Positions 9,055 through 17,945 are shown, counted from the stretch's first letter. The stretch is 64,000 nucleotides of DNA from an uncultured Bacteroidia bacterium (GCA_902791865.1 CADAXK010000001.1:254205-318204), one strand, 5' to 3'. The notes: generated from the letters alone by a model not told the origin. Numbers and translations are program-made.

Positions 9055-9082
9055 AAAATGCCGGAGAAATCTGGCATTTTTT
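9055..9082. terminator. Terminator between prolyl oligopeptidase and the MATE gene
   Basis: AAAATGCC/GGCATTTT stem with a 10-nt loop followed by Ts; A-rich on the other side, so it may act in both directions. Confidence 0.7.
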
Positions 9083-9087
9083 ATTTG

Positions 9088-10452
9088 TTAGCACTGTTGC
9101 ACCTCTTGGAAAACCTTCCTCTGCGAATAAAGGAAAATCGCGGCAAGCGCCGCACCCATTACATCCGAAATAGTACAAGACGCCCATATTCCGTGGAGTC
9201 CATCGCCCCCCATACTTTCAAAAATTAGCGGCACAATATAGCACATTGGCAACAAGAATATCAGTTGTCGCGAAAGACTTGTAACAATTGCAATCCAAGG
9301 CTTGTCAATCGACTGGAAGAAATTGGAATTCACGATAGTAAAGGCAATGAGCGGGAACATTACCATTATATACCGCGTAGCCATAATTGCAATATCCATA
9401 AGATCGGCATCATCGGTGAAGGCTCGCACCAAGTAGCGCGGAATGGCAACTCCCAACACGCAGCCAATAATACCTACCAGCACACAGACCTTCATCGTCA
9501 GCACATACACAGCCTTGAGCCTGTCGGGATGTCCTGCACCATAGTTGTAGCCAGCAATCGGTTGCATTCCCTGACAAACACCAAGTATTAGAAGCACCGT
9601 CAGCATAGCGAAAGTATTCACAATTCCGTATGCTCCAACAGCATAGTCGCCACCATAACGCAAAAGCTGTGCATTTAGCAGAGCAACGACACCTGCAGCA
9701 GCAATGTTCATAAGGAAAGGGCTCATGCCTATCATTGTAATATTCCTTATAATATAGCCCTTAATCGTCCAGCAATGAAGCTTGTAGCGTATGAACGAAC
9801 TCGGCTTTACAAAATGTATAACTGAAATTATTCCCGTCGTTGCCATCGAAATTGTTGTTGCCCAAGCAGCACCTGCAATGCCCCACTTCAGACCGAAAAT
9901 GAATATCGGATCGAGAATTACATTAAGTATAGCACCCCCAGCAAGTATCAGCATAGACTTTATCGGATAACCCGAAGCTCGGATTAAACCGGTAAGGTTG
10001 AATGTCAGAGTTGTGCAAAACATTCCAGGCAACACGATGTACATATATTCACGGGCATACGACACTGTATCGTCGGTTGCACCAAATAGCATAAGTATGT
10101 CGTTCATAAATATGTAGCTAAACGACAAGAACAATACGCCAAGTACAAATGTAAAAATCGTGCTGTTGCCAAGAATCTTTTCCGCCCAGTTTATATCTTT
10201 CTTTCCCAATACAATAGACATTCGCGCCGATGAGCCGACACCAACCAGCGAACCAAAAGCGTGTATCAGGTTCATTATAGGCATAGTGATGGCAAGTCCT
10301 GCAATAGCCAACGGACCTACCCCCTGCCCTATGAAAATCCTGTCGGCAATATTGTATAGCGATGCTATTATCTGGCTTATCACAGCAGGAAGCGCATACT
10401 TCCATAATAGCCGCCGTATATCTTTGGTTTCTAACTCCTTAGTTTTGTCCAT
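9088..10452 (-). CDS. MATE-family multidrug/sodium antiporter
   Basis: 454 residues from ATG 10452 (a TTG 3 codons upstream is the alternative). Twelve hydrophobic segments in two similar halves are visible, beginning LLWKYALPAVISQIIASLYNI. The N-half has ADRIFIGQGVGPLAIAGLA and the second half YAVGAYGIVNTFAMLTVLLI, both typical of the MATE (MatE) fold. Such inner-membrane proteins export cationic drugs or metabolites using Na+ or H+ gradients. The gene has its own promoter and is divergent from the esterase. The substrate is not predictable. Confidence 0.9.
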   Translation of the reverse strand: MDKTKELETKDIRRLLWKYALPAVISQIIASLYNIADRIFIGQGVGPLAIAGLAITMPIMNLIHAFGSLVGVGSSARMSIVLGKKDINWAEKILGNSTIFTFVLGVLFLSFSYIFMNDILMLFGATDDTVSYAREYMYIVLPGMFCTTLTFNLTGLIRASGYPIKSMLILAGGAILNVILDPIFIFGLKWGIAGAAWATTISMATTGIISVIHFVKPSSFIRYKLHCWTIKGYIIRNITMIGMSPFLMNIAAAGVVALLNAQLLRYGGDYAVGAYGIVNTFAMLTVLLILGVCQGMQPIAGYNYGAGHPDRLKAVYVLTMKVCVLVGIIGCVLGVAIPRYLVRAFTDDADLMDIAIMATRYIMVMFPLIAFTIVNSNFFQSIDKPWIAIVTSLSRQLIFLLPMCYIVPLIFESMGGDGLHGIWASCTISDVMGAALAAIFLYSQRKVFQEVQQC

Positions 10453-10483
10453 CTGTTCCAAGTGCGTATTTTTTTTGAGGGTG

Positions 10484-10491
10484 CAAAATTA
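10484..10491 (-). promoter_or_regulatory. -7 element for the MATE gene
   Basis: Minus strand TAATTTTG about 30 nt ahead of ATG 10452. Confidence 0.45.
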
Positions 10492-10524
10492 CAAAAAAAT
10501 GTCGGTTTTATACACAAAAACAAT

Positions 10525-10556
10525 GTTGCCAATTACCCCTAAATTGCCTACTTTTG
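10525..10556 (+). promoter_or_regulatory. Promoter of the lipoprotein esterase gene
   Basis: TTG at 10525-10527 and TACTTTTG at 10549-10556, spacing 21 nt; ATG 14 nt further on. Divergent from the MATE promoter. Confidence 0.5.
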
Positions 10557-10570
10557 CAAAAAAATCGAAT

Positions 10571-12247
10571 ATGGTTTCTATCGCTAAAAATTTATACCAC
10601 ATATTATTCATTGTTCTCACAATCGCATTTGTTCTCGTATTTGCTGGATGCGAAAAAATCAACTTGTCGAACATCGACACTCAATGCTACTACATTGGTG
10701 AATGCGAAGACAGTACCATAATATTAAAGTTTGAGAATGTAAGTAGCGACAAAGTAACCGGCTTGCGTTACAAAGTAGAGGACTCGCCCATTGCAAAAGA
10801 AGGAAACCTTTCTATTAGCGCAGGAAGGAAAAAATGCACTGTAAACATAAATGGTATCGACATTCCAATAAAGGTAATACCCGAAAGCATTGGTAGCGAC
10901 AGCATTACTGGAGAATACATCGTCGGAAAAGAACATAAAAAATTTCAATTCTATAAATACAAAGCGCCTAAGTTCAAACAATTTGAAGATCAGTTCCAAA
11001 ACGAAAAATACAAGGTCGCTGTCACAAAAGATGTAGTTTATGGCAATGCCAAAGGATTCTGGAGCTACAACCCCGACAGGAATGTTACTTTTGCTGAAGC
11101 ATATTCAGAGAAACTCGGCGACCTGTTAAAATACAACCTATCACCGCGCGACATAGACCTAAAAATGGACATTTACCTGCCACAGGATGACACGAGCAAA
11201 CAGCGACCACTCATAATGTTTATCCACGGCGGTGCTTTTTTCAATGGCGACAAGGCATCAGAAGCATACACGAAATGGAGTACGCATTTTGCAAAAATGG
11301 GATTCGTCGTAGCATCAATAAACTACCGCATGGGCTTCCTGCCTAGTGCCGACCAGATTGACTGCGCTGGCTACCGCGCAGCACAAGACGCAAACGCAGC
11401 AATGCGCTACCTGGTTCACAATGCAGCCAAATACAGAATAAATACCAACTGGATTTTTGCAGGCGGAACAAGCGCAGGCGCAATAACAGCCCTGAACCTT
11501 GCCTTTATGCGCAACAAAAACAGACCGCAATCGACAAAAGGCAGCCTCTTCAAGAGCGATTTAGGCGACATTGAATCTGTTTCGCCCCAATACAAAGAAA
11601 AATTTACCATAAAAGCTGTGGCTAACATGTGGGGAGCTGTTCACGACATCAATATGATTTCGAATGCAAAAACCTCAATAATCTCGTTCCATGGCGATGC
11701 CGACAACATTGTCCCCTACGGCTACGACCATCCTTTCAACGATGTGCTCGACCCGATAAAAATTGCACTACGGAACGACAACAGCTCAGAGGCAAAATCT
11801 GTAAAAAGCATATTCTCGCTGCCACTCAACAAGGCGCTCACCAACAAAATGTACGGTTCGTCGCTAATTGACAGGATGGCAAAGGCAAAAGGCAACCGAA
11901 GCAAACTATTCACCTACCCGGGCGGCGGACATAGCCTGCATGTAGACAAAAATAACAACCTAGTGCCGTACTTCTATTTCATACAGGATTCGGTTACTGC
12001 ATTTTTCGTCGAGGAACTTATTCCAGAACCAATCAGCATTAAGCGCGACAAATCCGACCAATTATGCTACAAAATAATGGGTGGCAGTATTGCCGATATT
12101 TACTGGAAAGCAGAAAACGGAATAATTCTAGAAAGTGACAACAAGCAGGCAAAAATAGTATTCCTTCCAACGAAAAACGAAAGGGTAATTATAGTTTCTG
12201 GACACTACAGCAACGGTATCGGATTCAGGAAAGAAATAAAATTCTAA
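10571..12247 (+). CDS. Lipoprotein alpha/beta-hydrolase (carboxylesterase-like) with extra N- and C-terminal domains
   Basis: 558 residues from ATG 10571; the open frame continues upstream only as antisense of the MATE gene. Residues 1-28 are a lipoprotein signal (lipobox VFAGC). Residues about 30-140 form a beta-rich domain that I do not recognise. The hydrolase core follows: PLIMFIHGGAFF (oxyanion HGG), FAGGTSAGAITALNLAF (nucleophile Ser in G-T-S-A-G), SFHGDADNIVPYG (acid) and YPGGGHSLHVD (histidine). The last about 75 residues form a small beta domain (PEPISIKRDKSDQLCYKIMG). It probably acts in the periplasm or on the surface on an acyl or feruloyl-like ester, but the substrate is not evident. 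Confidence 0.8.
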   Translation: MVSIAKNLYHILFIVLTIAFVLVFAGCEKINLSNIDTQCYYIGECEDSTIILKFENVSSDKVTGLRYKVEDSPIAKEGNLSISAGRKKCTVNINGIDIPIKVIPESIGSDSITGEYIVGKEHKKFQFYKYKAPKFKQFEDQFQNEKYKVAVTKDVVYGNAKGFWSYNPDRNVTFAEAYSEKLGDLLKYNLSPRDIDLKMDIYLPQDDTSKQRPLIMFIHGGAFFNGDKASEAYTKWSTHFAKMGFVVASINYRMGFLPSADQIDCAGYRAAQDANAAMRYLVHNAAKYRINTNWIFAGGTSAGAITALNLAFMRNKNRPQSTKGSLFKSDLGDIESVSPQYKEKFTIKAVANMWGAVHDINMISNAKTSIISFHGDADNIVPYGYDHPFNDVLDPIKIALRNDNSSEAKSVKSIFSLPLNKALTNKMYGSSLIDRMAKAKGNRSKLFTYPGGGHSLHVDKNNNLVPYFYFIQDSVTAFFVEELIPEPISIKRDKSDQLCYKIMGGSIADIYWKAENGIILESDNKQAKIVFLPTKNERVIIVSGHYSNGIGFRKEIKF

Positions 12248-12252
12248 AATAA

Positions 12253-12285
12253 TTGAATAACCTATTCCATTCTCAATTATCTTTG
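12253..12285 (+). promoter_or_regulatory. Promoter of the paired small lipoproteins
   Basis: TTG at 12253-12255 and TATCTTTG at 12278-12285 with 22 nt between; start codon 26 nt downstream. Confidence 0.5.
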
Positions 12286-12311
12286 CAGAAACAATTTTAA
12301 AATTTTATACG

Positions 12312-12677
12312 ATGAAAAAAGCATTAGTATTATTAGCAAGCGTAGCATTCGCTTTGGTAATGTTCTCTTCTTGCAAGAGCGAACCTAAAACTTTAACAAG
12401 CGGACAATGGAGTGTTGACTTTTTAGGCGCTATAAGCACCTACCAGTTCAATGATGACATGACAGGAAAATTCATATCGGCTTCTGGCGATGATTTCAGC
12501 TATGATTTCACATACGAGATTGTTGGCGATTCAATATTCATCAGCCAAGTTTCAGATGCTATTTTCGACATGGGTCCCGACAAATATGCATACAAGATTA
12601 ATGGCAACGAACTGAACCTTAAAGGCGGTTACCTTGGCTTAAGCGATATGACCTACAAATGGGAAGAACGCAAGTAA
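12312..12677 (+). CDS. Small lipoprotein, lipocalin-like, first of a pair
   Basis: 121 residues with a lipoprotein signal (MKKALVLLASVAFALVMFSSC). The mature part is a short beta-rich domain of the lipocalin-like kind common in Bacteroidales: LTSGQWSVDFLG, STYQFNDDMTGKF, then INGNELNLKGG and a terminal MTYKWEERK. It is closely similar in plan to the next gene, 23 nt downstream, and the two share a promoter. No enzymatic motif is visible; a ligand-binding or envelope-stress role is only a guess. Confidence 0.7.
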   Translation: MKKALVLLASVAFALVMFSSCKSEPKTLTSGQWSVDFLGAISTYQFNDDMTGKFISASGDDFSYDFTYEIVGDSIFISQVSDAIFDMGPDKYAYKINGNELNLKGGYLGLSDMTYKWEERK

Positions 12678-12700
12678 TTTATTTTTTAATCATAAACAAA

Positions 12701-13132
12701 ATGAAAAAGACATTAGTATTTTTCGCAAGTGCATTATTTGTAGCACTTATGGCAGTTTCCTGCAAGGACAAGCCTGCTGAGACAACCGATGACGCAATCG
12801 ATTCATTGATCGAAGATGCAATCGTAGAAGAAGAACCAGCAGAAGACAAGGCTCTTACCGATGGTATTTGGATAAATGATGACTGGGGAAGCAAGACGAC
12901 TTACCAATTTAATGAAGATGGTAGTTTCAGACACATCAGAAAAGGTAACGACCCTGATTTCGACACCGATGAAACTGGCGTTTACACCATCGATGGAGAA
13001 AACATCAAATTGGAAGTAAAAGGTGACAATTGGACCTCAACAGCTAACATGACGTTCAAGATCAAGGGCAACAAGCTTACTCTCACCGAAGCAGGTTTTC
13101 CAATGGAATACAAATGGGAAGCTGCTGAATAA
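12701..13132 (+). CDS. Small lipoprotein, lipocalin-like, second of a pair
   Basis: 143 residues from ATG 12701, chosen for its lipoprotein signal (MKKTLVFFASALFVALMAVSC). It has an acidic linker (residues about 25-50, rich in D/E) absent from its neighbour, then the same beta-rich body: LTDGIWINDDWGSKTTYQFNEDGSFR and KIKGNKLTLTEAGFPMEYKWEAAE. The shared TYQFN and YKWE signatures indicate tandem duplication. It ends at a strong hairpin terminator. Function unknown. Confidence 0.7.
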   Translation: MKKTLVFFASALFVALMAVSCKDKPAETTDDAIDSLIEDAIVEEEPAEDKALTDGIWINDDWGSKTTYQFNEDGSFRHIRKGNDPDFDTDETGVYTIDGENIKLEVKGDNWTSTANMTFKIKGNKLTLTEAGFPMEYKWEAAE

Positions 13133-13151
13133 AGCGACTAACATTAAAAAC

Positions 13152-13181
13152 AATAAGGCTTCGGCATACCGAAGCCTTATT
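13152..13181. terminator. Bidirectional terminator
   Basis: Perfect 13-bp stem (AATAAGGCTTCGG/CCGAAGCCTTATT) with loop CATA, serving the lipoprotein pair on one strand and the Crp/Fnr gene on the other. Confidence 0.85.
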
Positions 13182-13201
13182 TGTTTATAAATAACGGACT
13201 T

Positions 13202-13891
13202 CTAACCGAAACAACTAAAACGCTTCAGCATATCCATATCAAGTATTGTAATTTCCTTCTTATTAACCGAAATGGCATTGGCTGACTTCAATTCGGCAAG
13301 TATCCTGACAATGTTTTCAGTCGCCAAGCCCGACAATTCAGCAATGTCACGACGAGTAATTATAATAGGTATAACATTACTCTCGAAAATTTTCTCCGAC
13401 AGGTAAATCAACGAATCGCAAACCTTACTAAGCGACTGCTTGTTTGATATGCTATTTAGACGGTCGTAGAGGTTTTGCAACGAATTTGAGTACATTCTTA
13501 TGATTTCGGAAGCGAATTTATTATTTGTCCTAATAATATCGTCAAAGACAACTCGTTCCACCAAGCAAACTTTAGAAGAAGTAATAGCCTGACAACCAAA
13601 ATGATAATGATTATCGCCATACAAACACGAAAGTCCGATTATGCTGAAAGGCTTTGTAATTTTGAAAACAGTGCTCTTAAAATGTATATTCTCAACAAAT
13701 GACTTAAGCCATCCTTCCTTCAAAATCATAATATATGATGCAAATGAGCCTTGTTTGCACACATTTTCTCCTTTTTTAAACTCAATTTCGGTGTTTGTAA
13801 CGGTTTTTATTTCCGATGCGCTGAGGCCCAATTTTTTCAAAAAATCGACTAATTTTTTATTATTTTCATCATCTGGTGAGAATGTTCTCAT
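13202..13891 (-). CDS. Crp/Fnr-family transcription regulator
   Basis: 229 residues from ATG 13891; an ATG 30 codons upstream lies ahead of the -7 element and is rejected. The N-terminal cyclic-nucleotide-binding-like jelly roll spans about 25-145 (FKKGENVCKQGSFASYIMILKEGWLK, then FKITKPFSIIGLSCLYGDN). The C-terminal winged helix has the recognition region ITRRDIAELSGLATENIVRILAEL. No N-terminal cysteine cluster for an Fe-S centre and no clear cAMP phosphate cassette are seen, so the effector is open. It faces gdhA and a near-FNR palindrome overlaps its promoter, suggesting self-regulation and perhaps control of gdhA. Confidence 0.85.
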   Translation of the reverse strand: MRTFSPDDENNKKLVDFLKKLGLSASEIKTVTNTEIEFKKGENVCKQGSFASYIMILKEGWLKSFVENIHFKSTVFKITKPFSIIGLSCLYGDNHYHFGCQAITSSKVCLVERVVFDDIIRTNNKFASEIIRMYSNSLQNLYDRLNSISNKQSLSKVCDSLIYLSEKIFESNVIPIIITRRDIAELSGLATENIVRILAELKSANAISVNKKEITILDMDMLKRFSCFG

Positions 13892-13952
13892 TGTATAATC
13901 GTTTAGTTCATAAATTAATATGTCCAAAAGAATCCAATATTTTCTTTGCGCA

Positions 13953-13960
13953 CAAAAATA
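13953..13960 (-). promoter_or_regulatory. -7 element of the Crp/Fnr gene
   Basis: Minus strand TATTTTTG; transcript start about 13946, giving a leader of about 55 nt. Confidence 0.45.
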
Positions 13961-13963
13961 CAC

Positions 13964-13985
13964 AATATTGACAAATATCAATATT
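13964..13985. promoter_or_regulatory. FNR/CRP-like operator between the regulator gene and gdhA
   Basis: Perfect 8-bp inverted repeat AATATTGA/TCAATATT with a 6-nt spacer. Its core TTGAC-N4-ATCAA differs by one base from the classical FNR box TTGAT-N4-ATCAA. It lies just upstream of the -7 element of the Crp/Fnr gene. Confidence 0.6.
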
Positions 13986-14057
13986 TATTTTGATATTTTT
14001 TGGCTAAAAATATGATAAAAATTCGTGGTTTTGTAATTCGGTATGAAAGTAAAGCAT

Positions 14058-14065
14058 TAACTTTG
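14058..14065 (+). promoter_or_regulatory. -7 element of gdhA
   Basis: TAACTTTG, with TTTTG at 14029-14033 as a possible -33 element (24 nt away, somewhat long). Leader about 39 nt. Confidence 0.4.
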
Positions 14066-14110
14066 GGTCACAAAAATTTAAAATTTAATTTAAACTTTAA
14101 AAGTAATATT

Positions 14111-15454
14111 ATGAAAGTACAGAGTATCATGTCGGGTTTGAAGAAGAAACACCCGGGAGAAAAAGAGTATTTGCAAGCAGTACAGGAAGTATTGGAAACC
14201 ATCGAAGAAGTTTACAACCAGCATCCTGAATTTGAACAGGCAAAGATCATTGAACGTTTGGTAGAACCAGACCGCATCTTCAAGTTCAGAGTTACTTGGG
14301 TTGACGACAAGAAGAGGGTTCAGAACAACATCGGTTACCGCGTGCAGTTCAACTCAGCATTAGGCCCATACAAAGGTGGTCTCCGTTTCCATCCGGCAGT
14401 TAACGAATCAATGTTGAAATTCTTAGGTTTCGAACAGATATTCAAGAACTCTTTGACTAACCTTCCATTAGGCGGTGCAAAGGGTGGTGCAGATTTCGAT
14501 CCAACAGGAAAGTCAGATGCTGAAATCATGCGTTTCTGCCAGGCTTTCATGTACGAACTCTGGAGAAACATCGGTGCTGACCTCGATTCACCTGCTGGTG
14601 ACGTTGGTGTTGGTGGCCGTGAAATAGGTTACCTCTACGGTGCATACAAGAAATTGGCTCGCGAACACAGCACAGGCGCTTTGACAGGTAAGAGCTATGG
14701 CTGGGGTGGTTCTTTGATCCGTCCAGAAGCTACAGGTTTCGGCGCAATGTACTATGTTGAAAGAATGGTTAAGCAGAACAAGGACAAGATGGAAGGCAAG
14801 AAGATTGCTCTCTCAGGTTTCGGTAACGTAGCTTGGGGTGCTGCAACCAAGGCTGTTGAACTCGGCGCAAAGGTTGTTGCTATTTCAGGTCCTGATGGCG
14901 TTTGCGAAATCAAGAACGGTATCACAAAGGAAATGATCGACTATATGCTCGAAATGCGTGCTTCGAACCGCAACAAAGTAGAAGATATGGCAGTTAAGTT
15001 CCCGAAGGATGCTAAGTTCACAGCAAAGGCTAAGGCTTGGTCAGTAAAGTGCGATATCGCTTGCCCGTCAGCATTCCAGAACGAATTGAGCGAAGAAGAT
15101 GCTAAGATGTTGATGAAGAACGGTGTTAAGTACGTTGCTGAAATCTCCAACATGGGTTGCCAGCCAGCAGCTATCGCTGCATTCCAGGCAAAGGGTATTC
15201 CATTTGCACCGGGTAAGGCTGTAAACGCTGGTGGTGTTGCTACTTCAGGTCTTGAAATCTGCCAGAATGCAGGTCACATCAACTGGACTGCTGAAGAAGT
15301 TGACGCTAAGTTGCACAAGATCATGAACGACATCTTCGACATGTGTGTTGAATATGGTAAGGAAAAAGGCGGTAAGATCAACTACGTAAAGGGTGCTAAT
15401 ATCGCTGGTTTCATGAGAGTTGCAAAGGCTATGATGGCTCAGGGTATTATCTAA
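14111..15454 (+). CDS. gdhA: Hexameric glutamate dehydrogenase (NADP-type)
   Basis: 447 residues from ATG 14111; the frame is open 37 codons further but that part includes the promoter. The enzyme interconverts 2-oxoglutarate plus ammonia and glutamate, the main low-affinity ammonia assimilation route in Bacteroidales. Motifs: GPYKGGLRFHPAVNESMLKFLGFEQ, catalytic lysine in PLGGAKGGADFDP, DVGVGGREIGYLYG, and the cofactor loop LSGFGNVAWGAA. Length about 447 fits the small hexameric class, usually NADP-linked. Codon use is strongly biased (GGT, AAG, GTT), as in highly expressed genes. Ends in a perfect-palindrome terminator. Confidence 0.95.
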   Translation: MKVQSIMSGLKKKHPGEKEYLQAVQEVLETIEEVYNQHPEFEQAKIIERLVEPDRIFKFRVTWVDDKKRVQNNIGYRVQFNSALGPYKGGLRFHPAVNESMLKFLGFEQIFKNSLTNLPLGGAKGGADFDPTGKSDAEIMRFCQAFMYELWRNIGADLDSPAGDVGVGGREIGYLYGAYKKLAREHSTGALTGKSYGWGGSLIRPEATGFGAMYYVERMVKQNKDKMEGKKIALSGFGNVAWGAATKAVELGAKVVAISGPDGVCEIKNGITKEMIDYMLEMRASNRNKVEDMAVKFPKDAKFTAKAKAWSVKCDIACPSAFQNELSEEDAKMLMKNGVKYVAEISNMGCQPAAIAAFQAKGIPFAPGKAVNAGGVATSGLEICQNAGHINWTAEEVDAKLHKIMNDIFDMCVEYGKEKGGKINYVKGANIAGFMRVAKAMMAQGII

Positions 15455-15476
15455 TAGATAATTCAACTCAAATTAT

Positions 15477-15504
15477 AAAGGCTCGCCATGGCGAGCCTTT
15501 TTTG
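15477..15504 (+). terminator. gdhA terminator
   Basis: 24-nt perfect palindrome with arms AAAGGCTCGCCA/TGGCGAGCCTTT followed by Ts. The next promoter begins within 3 nt of its end. Confidence 0.85.
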
Positions 15505-15506
15505 TT

Positions 15507-15514
15507 TAAATTTG
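15507..15514 (+). promoter_or_regulatory. -7 element of the glycosyltransferase gene
   Basis: TAAATTTG directly after the gdhA terminator; ATG 15530 lies only about 9 nt downstream of the expected transcript start. Confidence 0.45.
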
Positions 15515-15529
15515 CACAAAATTACAAAT

Positions 15530-17401
15530 ATGCTTGTCGATAAGGAAAAATATAGTCGTCCGCACGCGATTGTATTGTTGGTGATTATATCTATTGGAAT
15601 TGTATTGCGTTTCGTTGGTTTCTCCGACTGTCCATTTACTCACGACGAGTTGAGTGCGATACGTCGGTTACAATTCGACAGTTTCTTTGATATGATACGC
15701 AATGGTGTTATGCTTTTTGAGGGGCATCCTGCCGGCGTTCAGTCGTTTCTGTGGTTCTGGTCGAAGATATTCGGAACTTCCGAGGTAGCAATCCGTCTAC
15801 CGTTTGTACTGATAGGCATTTGTTGTATTCCGCTGATGTATCTTGTTACAAAGATTTGGTTCAACCGCACTGCAGGTATTTTTGCCGCTTCAATAATTGC
15901 AGTTAGCCAGTACACCATTTACTATTCAATTTTGGCTCGTCCATACATTTTCGGACTATTCTTTGTGCTTTTGGCATTGGTTTTCTGGTCGAAGATGATT
16001 TGCCAAAAGGTCTATTCGTGGAAAAACGTGATTCTGTTTGGTATTTTTGCTTCGTGCTGCGCCTATACGCATCAATTTTCAATGATGGTGGCGGCCCTTA
16101 TCGGTGTTACGGGGTTATTTTTTCAGTCTCGCAAGTCAATTTCAAGGTATCTGCTTGCAGCTTTTATTGCAATAGTGCTTTATGTTCCTCATATTCCGAT
16201 AACAATCTATCAGCTTACCGAACTCAAAGGTGTTGGAGGATGGCTTGGCGCACCTAATTTTATGTTTGTGGTGCAGTATTTCCGCTATCTTACTCATTTT
16301 TCGTTCATTGTAATGATTTTGGTCGTACTATGCATAATTGTGTCGGGAGAATATACGCGGGAACACTTTGCTTTAGTTTATAGGAAGATTATAACTGCAT
16401 TTCTGCTTTTTGTAATTCCTTTTGCAGTGGGATACTGGTATTCGGTGCTTGTTGACCCTGTTTTGCAGCAATCGTGCCTGTTATTTTCGTTTCCGTTTTT
16501 TATACTGATGGTATGTTCGCTGGTTGGAGAGAAATTAAATCCACTGAAGCTGATTTCGGTCACTTTGTATTGCTGTGCAATGGTGCTGAGCCTTATTTTT
16601 GTACGCGAACATTATACGATGATTAACAAATCGATTTATAGTGCTGCGATAAAGACGGCAATTGACTGTAACAAAAAATATGGAGAGGAAAATGTCTGTG
16701 ATTTGTTCAACATCCAGTATATGAATTATTACGAGTCAAAATATGGATATAATGTAAAAAACAGATATACTGGATATGACCCATCAGCTTTGTGCAAGCA
16801 ATTGGAGAACGAAAAGGCTGAGTATTTGGTTGCCGTATATCTTGACGATTATGAAATGTATGCTGTCAAGCGGTATTATCCGTATGTGATTGACTATTCA
16901 GAATATATTGGTGCAGAAATTTATGTGATGTCTAAGACAGAACAGGCAGAATGCAGTATGCCGAAGCCAGTATTTGACTGCACATACGACCTGCTTGACT
17001 ACAATGTAGATGACGAGAGGTTGACTTTGATTGATACTCCATTTACAGCACTATCCAATTCTCGCTACGTTCGTCTTGATGTGGAGTTGTTTTATATTCA
17101 GAAAGATACAGCAGATGATTTTATTGTTGCATTGCAAGCATTCCACAACGAAAAATCGTATGCTTGGCGAGAGGCAAGTGTCAAGAATTTTTCTGTTCCT
17201 ATAAATGATAGCGTTCGGAGTGTATTGATACCGATGCGTTATGAGTTGATTTTTAAAGAATCGATGATGCTAAGATTGTTCTCCATAAAGTCTTTCTTGT
17301 GGAATGTCGACTTATTAAAGTCGGTACGTCCGATTAGTGCAAGGATTAGGATGACACCTGATAACAGATATATTTATTCACCATGGGAGAATCTGGAGTA
17401 G
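15530..17401 (+). CDS. Integral-membrane glycosyltransferase (GT39/PMT_2-like)
   Basis: 623 residues from ATG 15530; an earlier ATG lies inside the terminator palindrome. Residues 15-390 contain about ten membrane helices. The first periplasmic loop carries the acidic motif CPFTHDELSAIRR, the D-E pair that marks GT-C enzymes such as PMT and ArnT; EGHPAGVQSFLWFW and FGTSEVAIRLPF follow in the usual order. The last about 230 residues form a soluble extracytoplasmic domain. It should transfer a sugar from a polyprenyl-phosphate donor to a protein or lipid acceptor outside the membrane. Acceptor unknown; gene stands alone. Confidence 0.8.
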   Translation: MLVDKEKYSRPHAIVLLVIISIGIVLRFVGFSDCPFTHDELSAIRRLQFDSFFDMIRNGVMLFEGHPAGVQSFLWFWSKIFGTSEVAIRLPFVLIGICCIPLMYLVTKIWFNRTAGIFAASIIAVSQYTIYYSILARPYIFGLFFVLLALVFWSKMICQKVYSWKNVILFGIFASCCAYTHQFSMMVAALIGVTGLFFQSRKSISRYLLAAFIAIVLYVPHIPITIYQLTELKGVGGWLGAPNFMFVVQYFRYLTHFSFIVMILVVLCIIVSGEYTREHFALVYRKIITAFLLFVIPFAVGYWYSVLVDPVLQQSCLLFSFPFFILMVCSLVGEKLNPLKLISVTLYCCAMVLSLIFVREHYTMINKSIYSAAIKTAIDCNKKYGEENVCDLFNIQYMNYYESKYGYNVKNRYTGYDPSALCKQLENEKAEYLVAVYLDDYEMYAVKRYYPYVIDYSEYIGAEIYVMSKTEQAECSMPKPVFDCTYDLLDYNVDDERLTLIDTPFTALSNSRYVRLDVELFYIQKDTADDFIVALQAFHNEKSYAWREASVKNFSVPINDSVRSVLIPMRYELIFKESMMLRLFSIKSFLWNVDLLKSVRPISARIRMTPDNRYIYSPWENLE

Positions 17402-17572
17402 GAATCTGGCTATCATATAGGCTTTCTGCCCAGTATGTTTTTAACGACTTTAATTGCCAGTTTAATCCTAAGCATTTTTACCAATTTCCGACAATAAGGC
17501 AGTTGAAATATTGCACAGACACTTCGTCATGTGTATTACACAAACTGCTACCTAGCGACAACATAACACCGA

Positions 17573-17932
17573 TTACATCTTTGGTCTGTACACAAAATCC
17601 AAATCGCCATACCTTAGTACCATCATTTTGCGCGAAAGTTCAGCTATCTTGAATGTTTTAGTGCCGATCTTCAAATAATCACATTCGGGAATATCCCATG
17701 TTTCGCGGATTGTGTCACAATTCTTCACCTTCAGCATAGTACCATCAGCACTAAATTCATACTCTTCCTTAGGCATACTAATTTCCCGGTTTACAGAATA
17801 ATCTATGTAACTACTTATCTCCCATTTTCTGCCAGTAAGAACCTTTGTCTTGGCTCCAATTGAACATGTATTGCCACACGATGATGCCAACAACGTAATA
17901 AAAGCAATTGATATTATAATAATGTACCGCAT
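17573..17932 (-). CDS. Small lipoprotein, lipocalin-like
   Basis: 119 residues from ATG 17932, giving a lipoprotein signal with lipobox LASSC; an in-frame ATG four codons upstream is possible. The mature part (LTGRKWEISSYIDYS, EYEFSADGTMLKVKNCDTIRETWDI) is a short beta-rich domain resembling the paired lipoproteins at 12.3-13.1 kb. It lies 13 nt after the lamin-tail protein on the same strand and may be read from that message. Function unknown. The 171 bases between it and the glycosyltransferase stop show no gene. Confidence 0.6.
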   Translation of the reverse strand: MRYIIIISIAFITLLASSCGNTCSIGAKTKVLTGRKWEISSYIDYSVNREISMPKEEYEFSADGTMLKVKNCDTIRETWDIPECDYLKIGTKTFKIAELSRKMMVLRYGDLDFVYRPKM

Positions 17933-17945
17933 TACAAGAATCAAA

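Noticed and set aside
7716..9077. 453-codon open frame antisense to prolyl oligopeptidase
   Set aside because: It mirrors the codon bias of a long, highly conserved gene, has no signal or motif, and overlaps the terminator.
10160..10570. N-terminal extension of the esterase frame by 137 codons
   Set aside because: It runs antisense through the MATE gene and upstream of the promoter; the lipoprotein signal begins at 10571.
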